From Palleronia abyssalis (GTDB lineage Bacteria > Pseudomonadota > Alphaproteobacteria > Rhodobacterales > Rhodobacteraceae), in NCBI RefSeq assembly GCF_900302445.1, contig NZ_ONZF01000003.1, forward strand, positions 434,001 to 498,000: DNA of 64,000 bases, written 5' to 3'. The notes beneath the pieces are model-generated. The model saw nothing but the letters and a program-made list of their open reading frames with translations, was not told the DNA's origin and searched no databases. This document shows positions 1 to 8,016 of this stretch, in pieces (within the stretch, counting starts at the first letter, position 1; each line of letters opens with the position of its first letter). The translations under genes were made by a program, and so were the position numbers.

Positions 1-290
1 TGGCCGCCGCCGGGGCGATTTTGCTGTGCGGAACGGCGACCGCGCTGTGCGGCCCCATCGGCTTCGTGGGGCTGATCGTGCCTCACCTGTGCCGGATGCT
101 GGGCGGTATCGACCACCGCGTCCTGATCCCTGCGTCAGCCGTCGGCGGCGCAATCCTTCTGACCCTTTCGGATGTCCTTGGCCGCATCGTCGCGCGCCCG
201 AACGAACTGGATGTCGGCGTGGTCACCGCCTTCGTAGGCGCGCCGTTCTTCATCTGGACCGTCCGGCGGCAAAGGATCCGTGGGCTGTGA
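1..290 (+). CDS. FecCD-family iron-siderophore ABC permease, C-terminal part (cut by window edge)
   Basis: Only the last ~96 residues are present; the 5' part lies outside the window. The fragment holds the conserved FecCD/BtuC C-terminal block GPIGFVGLIVPHLCR followed by two hydrophobic segments and the typical ending around VGAPFFIWTVRR. Members of this family form the inner-membrane channel that moves ferric siderophores (or heme, B12) into the cytoplasm. The stop overlaps the GTG start of the next permease (GTGA), so both are translated together, and an ATPase and TonB-dependent receptor follow. The substrate class (ferric siderophore) is inferred from the receptor. Confidence 0.9.
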   Translation, partial: AAAGAILLCGTATALCGPIGFVGLIVPHLCRMLGGIDHRVLIPASAVGGAILLTLSDVLGRIVARPNELDVGVVTAFVGAPFFIWTVRRQRIRGL

Positions 291-1303
291 CGGATGTTGT
301 ACGAGCCATGCCGGAACGCCGGGCCCATGCAACGCTTGCGCTGGTATCTCTGGTCGCTTGCACCCTGGGTCTGTTCCTGCTGACGCTGGTCTGCGGCCAG
401 AGCTGTGCGCCGATCCCCGAGGTGTTGCAGGTGCTTTCAGGCCGCGACGTGCCGGGGACATCCTTTCTTGTGCAGGATCTCAGGCTTCCGCGGGCCCTTC
501 TGTCGCTTGTCACGGGGTGCTGCTTCGGGCTTGGCGGCGTGTCCTTTCAGATCATGCTGCGCAACCCGCTGGCCAGCCCTGATATCATCGGGATCAGCGG
601 GGGGGCCGGCGCGGCTGCCGTCTTTGCCATCGTGGTCCTCGGGCTGGACGGAGCGGCCGTGTCGCTGGTGGCCGTTTTATCAGGACTGGGTGTCGCGGCG
701 CTGATCTGGGGGCTGTCGTCGGGACGAAGCGCGGCGGGGGCACGGCTGATCCTGGTCGGGATCGGAATATCGGCAATGTTGGGCAGCGCAACGTCCTACA
801 TGATGCTCGATGCGCAGGCCTGGGACCGGGCCGAGGCGATGCGCTGGCTGACGGGCAGCGTGAACGGCGCGCGCCTGGCGCAGGTCTGGCCCGTGGCAGT
901 TGCGCTTGCCGTGTTCGGCGGCCTTCTGGCCAGCACCGCCCGCGACCTGGAAATCCTGCGACTGGGAGACGACACCGCGCGAGGGCTTGGCGTGCATCCC
1001 GATTTCACACGTCTGCGGGTGACGCTTGCCGCAGTCGGGCTGGTCGCCTTTGCGACGGGTGCGGCGGGTCCGATAAGTTTTGTCGCGTTTCTTGCCGGAC
1101 CGATTGCCGCGCGCCTGACCGGCGGGCGGGCCAAGCTTCCGGCTGCGGCGGCGATGGGCGCGATCCTCGTCCTGGGCGGCGATTACGCAGGACAGGTCCT
1201 TCTTCCCGCACGGCTGCCCGTCGGCGTCGTTACCGGCGCGCTTGGCGCGCCTTTCCTGCTTTACCTGATCGTCCGCGCAAACCGCGCAGGGGGGACACTA
1301 TGA
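287..1303 (+). CDS. FecCD-family iron-siderophore ABC permease
   Basis: Second permease of a ferric-siderophore importer, 338 aa, the usual length for FecD/FhuB-half proteins. Hydrophobic helices run through the whole protein, with the family signatures LRLPRALLSLVTG near the N-terminus, LRNPLASPDIIG in the middle and AAGPISFVAFLAGPIAARL near the C-terminus. An open frame continues further upstream, but that stretch overlaps the first permease and has no membrane character. I therefore place the start at the GTG at 287, which overlaps the previous stop; an ATG at 308 is the alternative. The C-terminus overlaps the next ATPase gene by 4 bases. Confidence 0.88.
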   Translation: MTDVVRAMPERRAHATLALVSLVACTLGLFLLTLVCGQSCAPIPEVLQVLSGRDVPGTSFLVQDLRLPRALLSLVTGCCFGLGGVSFQIMLRNPLASPDIIGISGGAGAAAVFAIVVLGLDGAAVSLVAVLSGLGVAALIWGLSSGRSAAGARLILVGIGISAMLGSATSYMMLDAQAWDRAEAMRWLTGSVNGARLAQVWPVAVALAVFGGLLASTARDLEILRLGDDTARGLGVHPDFTRLRVTLAAVGLVAFATGAAGPISFVAFLAGPIAARLTGGRAKLPAAAAMGAILVLGGDYAGQVLLPARLPVGVVTGALGAPFLLYLIVRANRAGGTL

Positions 1304-2148
1304 CCGAAGCGCTTCGCCTCGAGGCCGTCGACCTTTCCGCGGGATACGACCAGCGACAAATTCTTTCGGGCGTCTCGCTTTCGTTGATGCCGGGGCGGAT
1401 CACCTCGATCGTGGGGGGCAACGCGTCGGGCAAATCGACCCTGCTGCGAACCCTTGCGCGGGTCTTGTCGCCGAAAGGTGGCCGCGTCCTTCTGGACGGG
1501 AAGTCGATCCACGCGAGGCGCTCGCGCGAGGTGGCGAAATCCGTTGGTCTCCTGCCGCAATCCCCCATCGCCCCCGAGGGGATCACGGTGCGGGATCTGG
1601 TGGCCCGGGGCCGGCACCCGCACCAGGGGATGTTCGCCACCCGAAACGCAAAAGATGCGCAGGCTGTCTGTGAAGCGTTGCGCCTGACCGGCACGGCCAA
1701 TCTTGCCGAGCGTGAGGTCGACACCCTGTCGGGCGGGCAACGCCAGCGGGCCTGGATCGCCATGGCGCTGGCCCAAGAGACTGGCCTGCTTCTTCTGGAC
1801 GAGCCGACGACCTTTCTGGACGTCGCCCACCAGATCGATGTCCTCGATCTTCTGGTCGATCTGAACCGGACGCGCGGGACCACCATCGTCATGGTGCTGC
1901 ATGATCTGAACCTCGCTGCGCGCTATTCCGACCGGCTTGTCGCCATTGCCGCCGGAGGGATCCAGTCCGAAGGGGACCCGCGGGATGTTCTGACCGAAGC
2001 CAATGTCCGCACCGTCTTCGGCTTGGAAAGCCGCATCGTGACCGATCCCGTATCCGGCGCCCCGTCGATGGTCCCGATCGGGCGCCACCGGTGCGAAAAC
2101 CTCGGAAAACAAAACGGTCATATTTCCGATAAAATCAATCAACTATGA
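1300..2148 (+). CDS. ABC transporter ATP-binding protein for ferric siderophore (FecE/FhuC type)
   Basis: Cytoplasmic ATPase of 282 aa that powers the two FecCD permeases. Walker A is GGNASGKSTLL (residues ~38-48), the signature is LSGGQRQRAWIAMALAQ (~144) and Walker B is LLLLDEPTTFLD, followed by the switch His in VLHDLN. The RGRHPHQG segment after the Q-loop is typical of FecE/FhuC/BtuD ATPases. The start ATG overlaps the permease stop (ATGA). The gene ends 65 bases before the receptor gene. Confidence 0.93.
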   Translation: MTEALRLEAVDLSAGYDQRQILSGVSLSLMPGRITSIVGGNASGKSTLLRTLARVLSPKGGRVLLDGKSIHARRSREVAKSVGLLPQSPIAPEGITVRDLVARGRHPHQGMFATRNAKDAQAVCEALRLTGTANLAEREVDTLSGGQRQRAWIAMALAQETGLLLLDEPTTFLDVAHQIDVLDLLVDLNRTRGTTIVMVLHDLNLAARYSDRLVAIAAGGIQSEGDPRDVLTEANVRTVFGLESRIVTDPVSGAPSMVPIGRHRCENLGKQNGHISDKINQL

Positions 2149-2213
2149 CTCGCCCTCCAGGGAAATGATCTGTAGAGCTAATCCTGATAATTAAAGTCAG
2201 GAAAGAGGCTGCC

Positions 2214-4280
2214 ATGAGATCGGAACCTTTCACCCATAGCCCGGCGCTTGTCGCGCTTTTGTGCTGTACGGCCCTCGTCCCGGGGCAGGTCGCCGCGCAG
2301 GAGGCGGTTCAGCTTCCCGATATTGTGCTGGACGTGTCGACGGGCGCAGATGACCAGACCATCGTCGCCCGGGAAATCAGCGCCGGAGGAAAGATCACCG
2401 GTGACATCCTGGACATCCCCGCGACGGTTTCGGTCGTCACCAGCGCCGAGATCGAGCAACGCAACGCGGAGTCCATCGAAGAGGTTCTGAGCTACACCGC
2501 GGGCGTCGTGACCGACAGCTACGGCGCCGACGACCGGTTCGACTATTTCTCGATCCGCGGCTTCAACGCCTACACGTATCGGGACGGTCTGACCCTGGGC
2601 GCGAATTTCGGTGGCATCCGCGAAGAACCCTTCGCCTTCGAACGGGTCGAGGTCTTCAAGGGCGCCAATTCGACCCTGTTCGGCGTGTCCGATCCTGGCG
2701 GATCGGTGAACTATGTCACGAAGACCCCGCGGGGCGAGCGGTTCGGATCGGCCTACGGGTCCATCGGCTCGTTCGACACCAGGGAGGTGGGGCTGGATTT
2801 CGGCGACACCCTGACGAAGGACGGCAGCCTGTCCTACCGCGTCACCGGCCTGGTCCGCGACGGCGAGCGCGAGTATCCTTTCTCGCGAAATGACGAGGTC
2901 TTCGTCATGGGCGGCTTGTCATGGCAGCCGACCGCTCAAAGCGAATTGACCTTCGTTCTGGATCATCTGGATCGTGACGACGTGCCCGGCAGCGGCGGCT
3001 TCCCGATCGGCTATGATTTCGACCGCACCGACACGTTCTTCGGCGAACCCGACTACAACTATCGCGGCACCGAACGCACAACGGCCACGCTGATCGGGCG
3101 TCACGAGTTCGGCAACGGTCTGAGCCTGGGCGGCACTGCGCGGTTCAGCGACGGTGCCGACGATTTCGGCTATGCCTATGTTTCCGGGCAGACGGACACC
3201 GAAGCCAACAGAAGCTTTTTCGTCAGTGACAGCGAAGAAGAGGTCGCGATCGCCGATATCCATCTTGGATACGACGCTCAGATCGGGGGCATCGACAGCA
3301 GCACTCTGGTCGGCTTCGAAGCGTCACGATCCGAGTCGGCGAACAAACGGTATTTCGGGGCCGCCCCGTCCATATCGATCGGCAACCCGGTCTATACCGG
3401 CGCCCCGGACAGTGTGCCGCTTTTCGCGGATGGCGAGACCGAGCGGAGCGGCCAGGCGCTGTACCTGCAGCAGGAACTGGACTGGAGCGACCGCGTCATC
3501 GCCTCTTTCGGGCTGCGCCACGACTGGATCGACATCACCGACACGAACATGCTTTCCGGGACGACCGCGACGAACGATATCAGCGCGACCACGGGTCGTT
3601 TCGGCCTGACCTACAAGCCGACCCCCGATCTGTCGCTTTTCGCTAGCTACGCGGAATCCGTCATCCCCGCCGGGACCGGGGTCGAACCCGAAGAAGGCGA
3701 GCAGATCGAACTCGGGGCGAAATGGCGGCCGATGGGCGGGGGGACCCTGTTGTCGGCAGCGGTGTACGACCTGTCGAAGACCAACATCACGCGGACGAAC
3801 CCCGTGACCAACCTGCCCGAACCGATTGGCGAGATCCGCGTCCGCGGCGTCGATCTGGAGGCGAAGGCCGAGCTCGGCGCGTTCGATCTTACGGCGGCCT
3901 ACAGCTACCTCGACCCTGAGATCACCGAGAACGGGACGGCCGGCAACGAAGGCAACCAGCCAGCGCGCGTGCCGAACCATCTGGGCTCGATCTGGGCGAA
4001 TTACACGCTGGCCGGAAGCGGTGGGCGTGGAGACATGACCTTCGGTCTGGGCGCACGCTATAGCGGCAGCTATTTCTACGACGACGCGAATATCGCGGGG
4101 GAATCCGACAGCTTCGTGGCCGTCGATGCCGCCTACTCCTATGCCCTCTCGGAAAGCACCGAACTGGCGATCAACGCCAAGAACCTGCTGGATGAGAAGC
4201 ACGTGGCCTATGGTGGCTTCTACGCGGACTTCTACAGCCCCGGACGCGAGTTGGAGGCCACCATTCGTCATAGCTGGTAA
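2214..4280 (+). CDS. TonB-dependent siderophore receptor
   Basis: Outer-membrane gated channel of 688 aa that binds ferric siderophore and uses TonB energy. It has an N-terminal signal peptide ending near PGQVAAQE, a plug domain (~residues 60-180) with SVVTSAEIEQRNAESIEEVL, FSIRGF and VEVFKGANSTLFG, then a beta-barrel with alternating aromatic strands ending in RHSW, an aromatic C-terminus as expected for barrel assembly. A good ribosome site (GGAAAGAGG) precedes the ATG. The 65-base gap upstream has a CCTGA-N9-TCAGG inverted repeat at 2183-2201, a possible regulator site, though this is only a guess. It completes the uptake route formed by the preceding ABC genes. Confidence 0.93.
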   Translation: MRSEPFTHSPALVALLCCTALVPGQVAAQEAVQLPDIVLDVSTGADDQTIVAREISAGGKITGDILDIPATVSVVTSAEIEQRNAESIEEVLSYTAGVVTDSYGADDRFDYFSIRGFNAYTYRDGLTLGANFGGIREEPFAFERVEVFKGANSTLFGVSDPGGSVNYVTKTPRGERFGSAYGSIGSFDTREVGLDFGDTLTKDGSLSYRVTGLVRDGEREYPFSRNDEVFVMGGLSWQPTAQSELTFVLDHLDRDDVPGSGGFPIGYDFDRTDTFFGEPDYNYRGTERTTATLIGRHEFGNGLSLGGTARFSDGADDFGYAYVSGQTDTEANRSFFVSDSEEEVAIADIHLGYDAQIGGIDSSTLVGFEASRSESANKRYFGAAPSISIGNPVYTGAPDSVPLFADGETERSGQALYLQQELDWSDRVIASFGLRHDWIDITDTNMLSGTTATNDISATTGRFGLTYKPTPDLSLFASYAESVIPAGTGVEPEEGEQIELGAKWRPMGGGTLLSAAVYDLSKTNITRTNPVTNLPEPIGEIRVRGVDLEAKAELGAFDLTAAYSYLDPEITENGTAGNEGNQPARVPNHLGSIWANYTLAGSGGRGDMTFGLGARYSGSYFYDDANIAGESDSFVAVDAAYSYALSESTELAINAKNLLDEKHVAYGGFYADFYSPGRELEATIRHSW

Positions 4281-4287
4281 CCGGGAC

Positions 4288-4310
4288 GGCGACGGCACTC
4301 GGCCGTCGCC
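4288..4310 (+). terminator. Inverted repeat after the TonB receptor gene
   Basis: GGCGACGG / CCGTCGCC, an 8-bp perfect stem with a 7-base loop, starts eight bases after the receptor stop. No T-run follows, so it is at best a weak intrinsic terminator or an mRNA end stabiliser between the two convergent transcription units. Confidence 0.4.
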
Positions 4311-4378
4311 ACCCAAAATCCGGAAGGGCACCGGCTCTTCCAGACAGCGCCCGACCGGGCCGAGGCCGCATCAGACCT

Positions 4379-4564
4379 TCAGGCTGAATGCCCCTCGGCC
4401 CGCCTTTTTTGCCAAGCGAAGACACCACCTGCCAGCAGGATCACCGCGCAGGCGATCAGCACGGGCCACCCCCCTTCGGCATGCACGTGGCCGGTCGACG
4501 CGGGATGGGCAAATGCGGGGCCTGCGCAAAGAACTGCCAGTGTGGACCAAGTCATACGGATCAC
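4379..4564 (-). CDS. Tiny membrane protein with His residues, last gene of the guanidine operon
   Basis: A 61-residue protein. The GTG start at 4564 overlaps the stop of the His-rich gene (GTGA), giving a positively charged N-terminus and a signal-like segment ending in AGPAFAHPAS. The mature part contains HPASTGHVHAEGG, a second hydrophobic helix (about residues 34-50) and a basic end, WQKRRAEGHSA. An ATG at 4555 is the alternative start. I do not recognise a family. The position at the end of a guanidine/nickel operon and the His cluster on what should be the periplasmic side suggest metal handling (inference). It is too short to be a transporter alone. Confidence 0.6.
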   Translation of the reverse strand: MIRMTWSTLAVLCAGPAFAHPASTGHVHAEGGWPVLIACAVILLAGGVFAWQKRRAEGHSA

Positions 4565-5007
4565 GTTTCGATTTCCTTTTTGCGGGCGGTCAGGAAGTCC
4601 CGGAGGTCGAGGGTCGATTTCTCGTCCATCGAGACATAGATCAGCGACATGTTCGTGCGTTCGCGCACCATTTCGCCGGGAAACGGCAGATAGGACAATT
4701 CGCGCGACCCGAAGCTGGGCGACGCCGTGCCCACCTGCCAATCCGTGGTCAGTTCCACATCCACAAGTTTCAGGGCCGTCGCCCCGGCGATGCCAGGACG
4801 CTCGAACGGGACGCCGGCAAGCCTGAGATAGCTGGTCTTGTCCTTGGCCTGCACGAAGCCGTCGATGAACTGCGCGGCAAGAACCTGCAGGTCGGCCGCC
4901 GTATCCTGTGGGTGCATGTGGCTGTGCAGGTGATCCGCGTCGTGGGGATGGTTGTGGTCATGCGGGTGGTGATGGTGATGATCGTGCGGGGCGTGGTCAT
5001 GGGGCAT
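4561..5007 (-). CDS. Histidine-rich small protein, candidate nickel chaperone for the guanidine hydrolase
   Basis: 148 aa. The first 33 residues contain 16 histidines (MPHDHAPHDHHHHH...), a metal-binding tail like those of UreE, HypB or SlyD. Residues ~36-148 form a small soluble domain (IDGFVQAKDK, LRLAGVPFERPGI, FPGEMVRERTN, DLRDFLTARKKEIET) that I cannot assign to a family; it lacks a GTPase P-loop and the HypA zinc-ribbon cysteines. A longer frame exists upstream, but the ATG at 5007 lies four bases after the hydrolase stop and fits. GdmH of Synechocystis needs two HypA/HypB-like proteins to load nickel. This protein occupies the equivalent genetic place here, so a role in nickel delivery is inferred. 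Confidence 0.75.
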   Translation of the reverse strand: MPHDHAPHDHHHHHPHDHNHPHDADHLHSHMHPQDTAADLQVLAAQFIDGFVQAKDKTSYLRLAGVPFERPGIAGATALKLVDVELTTDWQVGTASPSFGSRELSYLPFPGEMVRERTNMSLIYVSMDEKSTLDLRDFLTARKKEIET

Positions 5008-5011
5008 GGCG

Positions 5012-6286
5012 TCACCCGATCCGGTGCGGTTCGGGGTTCGACCAGCGCTTGCCGTCGAACTCCCCATGCGGAATGGCGACGGGCTTGTCGATATGGCGCT
5101 TGTGCGCCCCCAGCTTGCCATGCGCGACAAGCGAGCCGAGCACATCCACGATCACCCGGGTTCCCATCAGGGCGGTGATCTCGGACTGGTCGTAGGGCGG
5201 GCTGACCTCGACCAGCTCCATCCCGCAGATGCCTTCCGCCGCGACCTTGGAAGCCAGCGCCAGCGCCTCGCGCGGCAGGAAGCCGCCCGGTTCGGGCCAG
5301 CCGGTGCCGGGGACGAAGCCGCAATCGATGCTGTCGATGTCGAAGGACATATACACCATGTCCACCCCGTCCCACGCCATCTCCAGCGCCATCTCGGCGG
5401 TCTTGTCGACGCCCATCGCCTCCATGTCGGCCATGGTGATGATGTTGGTCTCGCGCTCGCGGGCGACCTTCACCGCCTCGCGCGGGACCTGCCAGCCGCC
5501 GATGCCGACCTGCACCAGGTTCTTGGGCGAGACGTTGGGCATGTTGGTAGCGTGGAACCACGGGGTCGTGTGCATCCGCTCGTCCAGGTCCTTTTCCTGG
5601 ATATCGGCGTGGCGGTCGAAATGGACGATCCCGATCTTCTTCGAGGTGCATTCGGCGATGCCGCGCAGGCAGGGAAAGCCGATGGAATGGTCGCCGCCGA
5701 TCATGATGGGCAGCGAGCCGGACGAGAAGACGTGGCTGACCGCGCGGCTGATCTGGTCGAAGCTCTTCTCGATATTGGCGGGGATGGTGAAGACGTCGCC
5801 CGCGTCGCACAGGGTCATCTGCTCGCGCAGGTCCACCCCGATCTCGTAGTTGTAGGGGGTGTAGAGCGCGCTGATCTTGCGCACGCCCTGCGGCCCGAAG
5901 CGCGTGCCCGCGCGATAGGTCGTGCCGCCGTCGAACGGGATGCCCAACACGGTCGCGTCGTAGTGGGCGACCTCCTGCACATCCTCGGCATAGGGGGCCT
6001 TCAGGAAGGTATTGATGCCGGCATAATGGGGCAGCTCGCCCCGCGCGAAGGTTGGGATAGACTTGTCGTCGATGCTGTCGGCCCCCGTCAGGCCCATGCG
6101 CAACGCCCATCGCCGCTCCTCGTCCCAGCGGCCTTCGGGCAGTTCGCCCTCCTTCTGCATGGCTTTCCATCCGCCTAACTTGGTAAGGTCCGGATGGTGC
6201 TGGCGCCGGTCGCGGGCGGTCAGTTGTGCCGCCACGTCCAGCGGGTGGTGCGACCGTGTCCTGGCGCGGTGAAGATCAGAGAACAT
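5012..6286 (-). CDS. gdmH: Arginase-family hydrolase, probable Ni-dependent guanidine hydrolase
   Basis: 424 aa, about 100 residues longer than ordinary agmatinases because of an N-terminal extension. The metal ligands of the ureohydrolase fold are visible: His200 in GGDHS, Asp224/His226/Asp228 in FDRHADI (an Arg replaces the usual Ala of DAH) and Asp317/Asp319 in SFDIDSID. The loop GTGWPEPGG carries Trp330. A unique N-terminal extension plus a Trp narrowing the pocket are the published marks of guanidine hydrolase GdmH (Sll1077), which releases ammonia and urea from guanidine with a dinuclear Ni centre. The guanidine-I riboswitch at the head of the operon supports this strongly. Agmatinase or guanidinobutyrase would be the alternatives. 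SD GGGAG lies upstream of the ATG. Confidence 0.87.
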   Translation of the reverse strand: MFSDLHRARTRSHHPLDVAAQLTARDRRQHHPDLTKLGGWKAMQKEGELPEGRWDEERRWALRMGLTGADSIDDKSIPTFARGELPHYAGINTFLKAPYAEDVQEVAHYDATVLGIPFDGGTTYRAGTRFGPQGVRKISALYTPYNYEIGVDLREQMTLCDAGDVFTIPANIEKSFDQISRAVSHVFSSGSLPIMIGGDHSIGFPCLRGIAECTSKKIGIVHFDRHADIQEKDLDERMHTTPWFHATNMPNVSPKNLVQVGIGGWQVPREAVKVARERETNIITMADMEAMGVDKTAEMALEMAWDGVDMVYMSFDIDSIDCGFVPGTGWPEPGGFLPREALALASKVAAEGICGMELVEVSPPYDQSEITALMGTRVIVDVLGSLVAHGKLGAHKRHIDKPVAIPHGEFDGKRWSNPEPHRIG

Positions 6287-6381
6287 CGCTGTCTCCCTTA
6301 TATGCCCCGTCCTGCGGGGGCGGTCTGTACGGGCCTTGGCAAACCTGTCTGCGCGGGGCCCGGCGGCGCGCAGAAGGTGTT

Positions 6382-7149
6382 CTATTGCGCGGCGAGCGTG
6401 GGATACCGGTCCAGTATGTGCTGGTACGGCACACCGTCGTCGCGGGCGTCGAAATCGTAGGTCACCGTCGCCCCGAAAGCCTCGGGCGCGTGGGGGTCCC
6501 AGCGCGGCTTGTCGAAGACCAGCACACGGTCGCCCAGCTTGAACCCCTCGGACAGATCGTGGGTGACCATGAACACCGTCATCGCCGTCTGGGACCTCAG
6601 TTCGGTCAGGAAGTCGTGCATCGCCAGCCGCGTGCCCGGGTCCAGCGCGCCGAAGGGCTCGTCCAGCAGCAGGATGCGCGGCCGGGCGGTCAGGGCCTGC
6701 GCGATGGCCAGCCGCTGCTGCATGCCGCCCGAAAGCGTCGCGGGATAGTTCCCGGCGACATGGGCCAGGCCGATCCGTTCGAGCGTTTCGTCAGCGCGCG
6801 CCCGCGCCGCCCGGCGTTTTACCCCGAAAAACCGGCCAAGCCCGGTCGGGAAGCATTCGGCGGCGACGATGTTGTCGCGCACGGTCATATGCGGAAAGAC
6901 AGAGTATTTCTGGAAGACCACGCCCCGCTCGCGCCCCGGCTCGCGCGCGGGCTTGCCCCCGTCAATGCGGATTTCGCCGCGTGTCGGCGTCTCGTCGGCC
7001 AGAAGCAGGCGCAGGAAGGTGGACTTACCGCAGCCCGACGCCCCCACGATCGAGACGAACTCCCCCTCGGCGACCTCGAGATTGACCCTCTCTATGATCG
7101 AACGCGTGCCATAGCGCTGCCAGACATCGGTGACGGTGACGAAGCTCAC
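6382..7149 (-). CDS. NitT/TauT-type ABC transporter ATPase (guanidine operon)
   Basis: 255 aa ATPase with Walker A GASGCGKSTFL, signature LSGGMQQRLAIAQAL and Walker B ILLLDEPFGALD, closest in style to nitrate/taurine/sulfonate importers. The ATG overlaps the permease stop. It is separated from the hydrolase gene by 95 bases without a terminator that I can defend. With the permease and binding protein it makes a complete importer; under a guanidine riboswitch the likely substrate is guanidine or a guanidinium compound (inference). Confidence 0.9.
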   Translation of the reverse strand: MSFVTVTDVWQRYGTRSIIERVNLEVAEGEFVSIVGASGCGKSTFLRLLLADETPTRGEIRIDGGKPAREPGRERGVVFQKYSVFPHMTVRDNIVAAECFPTGLGRFFGVKRRAARARADETLERIGLAHVAGNYPATLSGGMQQRLAIAQALTARPRILLLDEPFGALDPGTRLAMHDFLTELRSQTAMTVFMVTHDLSEGFKLGDRVLVFDKPRWDPHAPEAFGATVTYDFDARDDGVPYQHILDRYPTLAAQ

Positions 7150-7958
7150 AATCCGGCCTCCAGCCAGGGGAAGGCGCGGCGCGACAGGGTTTTCAGCGCC
7201 CAGTCGATCAGGAAGGCAAGAAGCGTGATCCAGATGACGTAGGTCAGGATGATGTCCATTGCGAGGTAGCGGCGGACCAGGAAGATACGGTAGCCCAACC
7301 CGGATTCGGCCGCCACCGCCTCGGCCGCGATCAGGAACAGCCAGGCCGCCCCCAGCGACAAGCGCACGGACGCGATGAGGCGCGGCAGGATCTTGGGCAG
7401 CACCACGCGCAGGGCGATCACCGCGGTCGAGGCCCCCAGCGTCTGCGCCTTCACGATTTCCTCATGCGGGATGTCGAGCACGCGCTGGCTGAGATCGCGG
7501 ATGATGAAGGGCGTGATCCCCACGACGATGAGCACGACCTTGGAGGCCTCGCCCAGGCCGAACACGATGAACAGGATCGGAAGCAGCGCCAGCGGGGGCA
7601 CCATGGACAGAACCGCGACGAAATCCGACAGGGTCCGCCGCGCATAGGGCAGCATCCCGATCGCCACCCCTATGATGGTGGACAGGGCCGCCGCGATACC
7701 TACCCCGATCCCGAGACGGCGCAAGCTGGCCCATGTGTCCGACCACAAGAGGATCTCGCCCGAGCGTCGGTCGCCTTCGGTGAACAAGCGCCGCGCCGTG
7801 GTGGCGACTGTCTCCGGCGCGGGCAGCAGCTTGTCGGCGGGGTTGGCCGCGAGACGGATTTCCGACCCGACCCAATAGGCCACCATCACCGCCACGAAAG
7901 GCAGCGCAGCCAGCAGCACGGCGGTGGGCCGGGCGGGGCGTCGGTTGATCAAGCGCAT
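7146..7958 (-). CDS. NitT/TauT-type ABC transporter permease (guanidine operon)
   Basis: 270 aa inner-membrane protein with about six helices and the binding-protein-dependent permease block (EEIVKAQTLGASTAVIALRVVLP, the EAA loop contacting the ATPase). The first helix follows a short basic N-terminus MRLINRRPARP. The gene overlaps the downstream ATPase gene by 4 bases and follows the binding-protein gene after a short spacer with a hairpin. Confidence 0.9.
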   Translation of the reverse strand: MRLINRRPARPTAVLLAALPFVAVMVAYWVGSEIRLAANPADKLLPAPETVATTARRLFTEGDRRSGEILLWSDTWASLRRLGIGVGIAAALSTIIGVAIGMLPYARRTLSDFVAVLSMVPPLALLPILFIVFGLGEASKVVLIVVGITPFIIRDLSQRVLDIPHEEIVKAQTLGASTAVIALRVVLPKILPRLIASVRLSLGAAWLFLIAAEAVAAESGLGYRIFLVRRYLAMDIILTYVIWITLLAFLIDWALKTLSRRAFPWLEAGL

Positions 7959-7985
7959 GGCAGGCTCCGTCCGCGGCGAAAGTAG

Positions 7986-8007
7986 CCGACCCCTCGGAAG
8001 GGGCCGG
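7986..8007 (-). other. Intercistronic hairpin between binding-protein and permease genes
   Basis: CCGACCCCT/AGGGGCCGG, an eight-pair stem with one mismatch and a four-base loop, lies between the binding-protein stop and the permease start. Such hairpins often protect the upstream mRNA so that the binding protein is made in excess; that role is inferred. Confidence 0.4.
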
Positions 8008-8016
8008 AGACCGGCA

